Below, in pieces: positions 6,305 through 6,506 of a stretch of 6,506 nucleotides of DNA (the first letter of the stretch is position 1; each line of letters begins with the position of its first letter). The position numbers were made by a program, and so were the translations under genes. Source of the DNA: Clostridiaceae bacterium (lineage in GTDB: Bacteria > Bacillota > Clostridia > Oscillospirales > Acutalibacteraceae); contig CAJGCX010000100.1 of the NCBI GenBank assembly GCA_904501895.1, positions 1 to 6,506 of the forward strand, read 5' to 3'. Under the pieces are notes generated by a model, which saw nothing but the letters and a program-made list of their open reading frames with translations, was not told the DNA's origin and made no database searches.

Positions 6305-6312
6305 GATACAAT
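6284..6312 (+). promoter_or_regulatory. rpsF promoter (sigma-A type, extended -10)
   Basis: TTGACA (6284-6289), a 17-nt spacer, then TACAAT (6307-6312), with TG at 6304-6305 as an extended -10. This is near-ideal and fits a ribosomal protein operon. The -35 contains the ligase gene's TGA stop and sits in the arm and loop of its terminator. Transcription should begin near 6319. Confidence 0.82.
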
Positions 6313-6322
6313 TCATATTTGC

Positions 6323-6395
6323 TATGGATAATTTTTTGTAAATCCATATCCTTCCTCCCAAGGAAAGTTTGGGGGGCAAAGTCCATAAGGAGGTG
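6323..6395 (+). promoter_or_regulatory. Structured rpsF leader, candidate autoregulatory element
   Basis: The leader is about 84 nt. TATGGAT (6323-6329) can pair with ATCCATA (6342-6348), or its first six bases with TCCATA (6382-6387), which abuts the ribosome binding site AAGGAGGTG (6387-6395). The two pairings exclude each other. Between them CCTCCCAAG (6354-6362) can pair with TTTGGGGGG (6368-6376), with two or more G-U pairs and a GAAAG loop; alternatively CCTCC could pair with GGAGG of the binding site. S6:S18 protein complexes are known to bind rpsF leaders in many bacteria. I do not see the CCG-containing bulge of that motif, so membership is unproven. Confidence 0.45.
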
Positions 6396-6402
6396 TAAAA
6401 GA

Positions 6403-6506
6403 ATGTCAAAGTATGAGACTATTATGGTTTACTCACTTAAGAAGGGTGAGGAAGCTGCAAAAGAGCTTATGGAAAAATTCAAGGCTCTTATGGAATCAAA
6501 CGGCAC
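6403..6506 (+). CDS. rpsF: Small-subunit ribosomal protein S6, N-terminal part, cut by window end
   Basis: The first 34 complete codons are visible. The sequence MSKYETIMVYSLKKGEE, then a helix KELMEKFKALMESNG, matches the N-terminal beta1-alpha1 of bS6, whose family starts with YE(T/I) after a few residues. bS6 binds the 30S platform together with bS18. The start is fixed by AAGGAGGTG (6387-6395), 7 nt upstream. In Firmicutes ssb and rpsR usually follow, which would lie beyond the window. The strong promoter and strong ribosome binding site fit a highly expressed gene. Confidence 0.93.
   Translation, partial: MSKYETIMVYSLKKGEEAAKELMEKFKALMESNG

Noticed and set aside
1..6506. Mobile element, CRISPR array, toxin-antitoxin, phage or defence genes
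   Set aside because: No repeats of suitable length, transposase, integrase or array pattern was seen. Codon use looks uniform by eye and all genes of any size belong to known families.

Overview
The window is an AT-rich, tightly packed, all plus-strand stretch of what looks like a Firmicutes (Clostridia, probably Ruminococcaceae/Oscillospiraceae-like) chromosome. The evidence is strong AGGAGG-type ribosome binding sites, near-consensus sigma-A promoters, a lepA-hemW gene order typical of Firmicutes, and a MetA of the Clostridia/Bacillus acetyltransferase type. The genus is inferred and cannot be fixed from this sequence alone. Both edge genes are cut: lepA at the left and rpsF at the right.

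Region 1 (1-3572) reads as one transcription unit: the 3' part of lepA (elongation factor 4), a ProX-type prolyl-tRNA editing deacylase (proposed start 8 nt inside lepA), hemW (radical-SAM heme chaperone, 4-nt ATGA overlap with proX), and an exported calcineurin-like metallophosphoesterase starting 8 nt after hemW. In many Firmicutes hemW is followed by hrcA-grpE-dnaK. Here that heat-shock module is absent and a secreted phosphoesterase takes its place.

Region 2 (3569-4598) is metA, a predicted homoserine O-acetyltransferase. It has its own near-ideal promoter, a very short leader and a strong hairpin terminator. Region 3 (4550-4844) is a 295-nt gap. It holds the metA terminator, a possible 39-codon small ORF with a good ribosome binding site, an AT-rich hairpin, and the promoter of the next gene. 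Region 4 (4845-6287) is a single-gene unit for a polytopic O-antigen ligase/Wzy-family membrane protein.

Region 5 (6277-6506) is a compressed junction: the stop codon of the ligase gene, its intrinsic terminator and a strong promoter all overlap. A leader of about 84 nt follows, with potential alternative pairings next to the ribosome binding site, and then the start of rpsF (ribosomal protein S6).

The genes are mainly housekeeping: translation quality control, heme delivery, methionine synthesis and the ribosome, plus two cell-surface functions. I see no CRISPR array, mobile element, defence system or biosynthetic cluster. The most interesting signals are architectural. Two promoters have their TTGACA -35 box built around the TGA stop codon of the preceding gene; there is a possible S6 autoregulatory leader, and a possible small ORF after metA.
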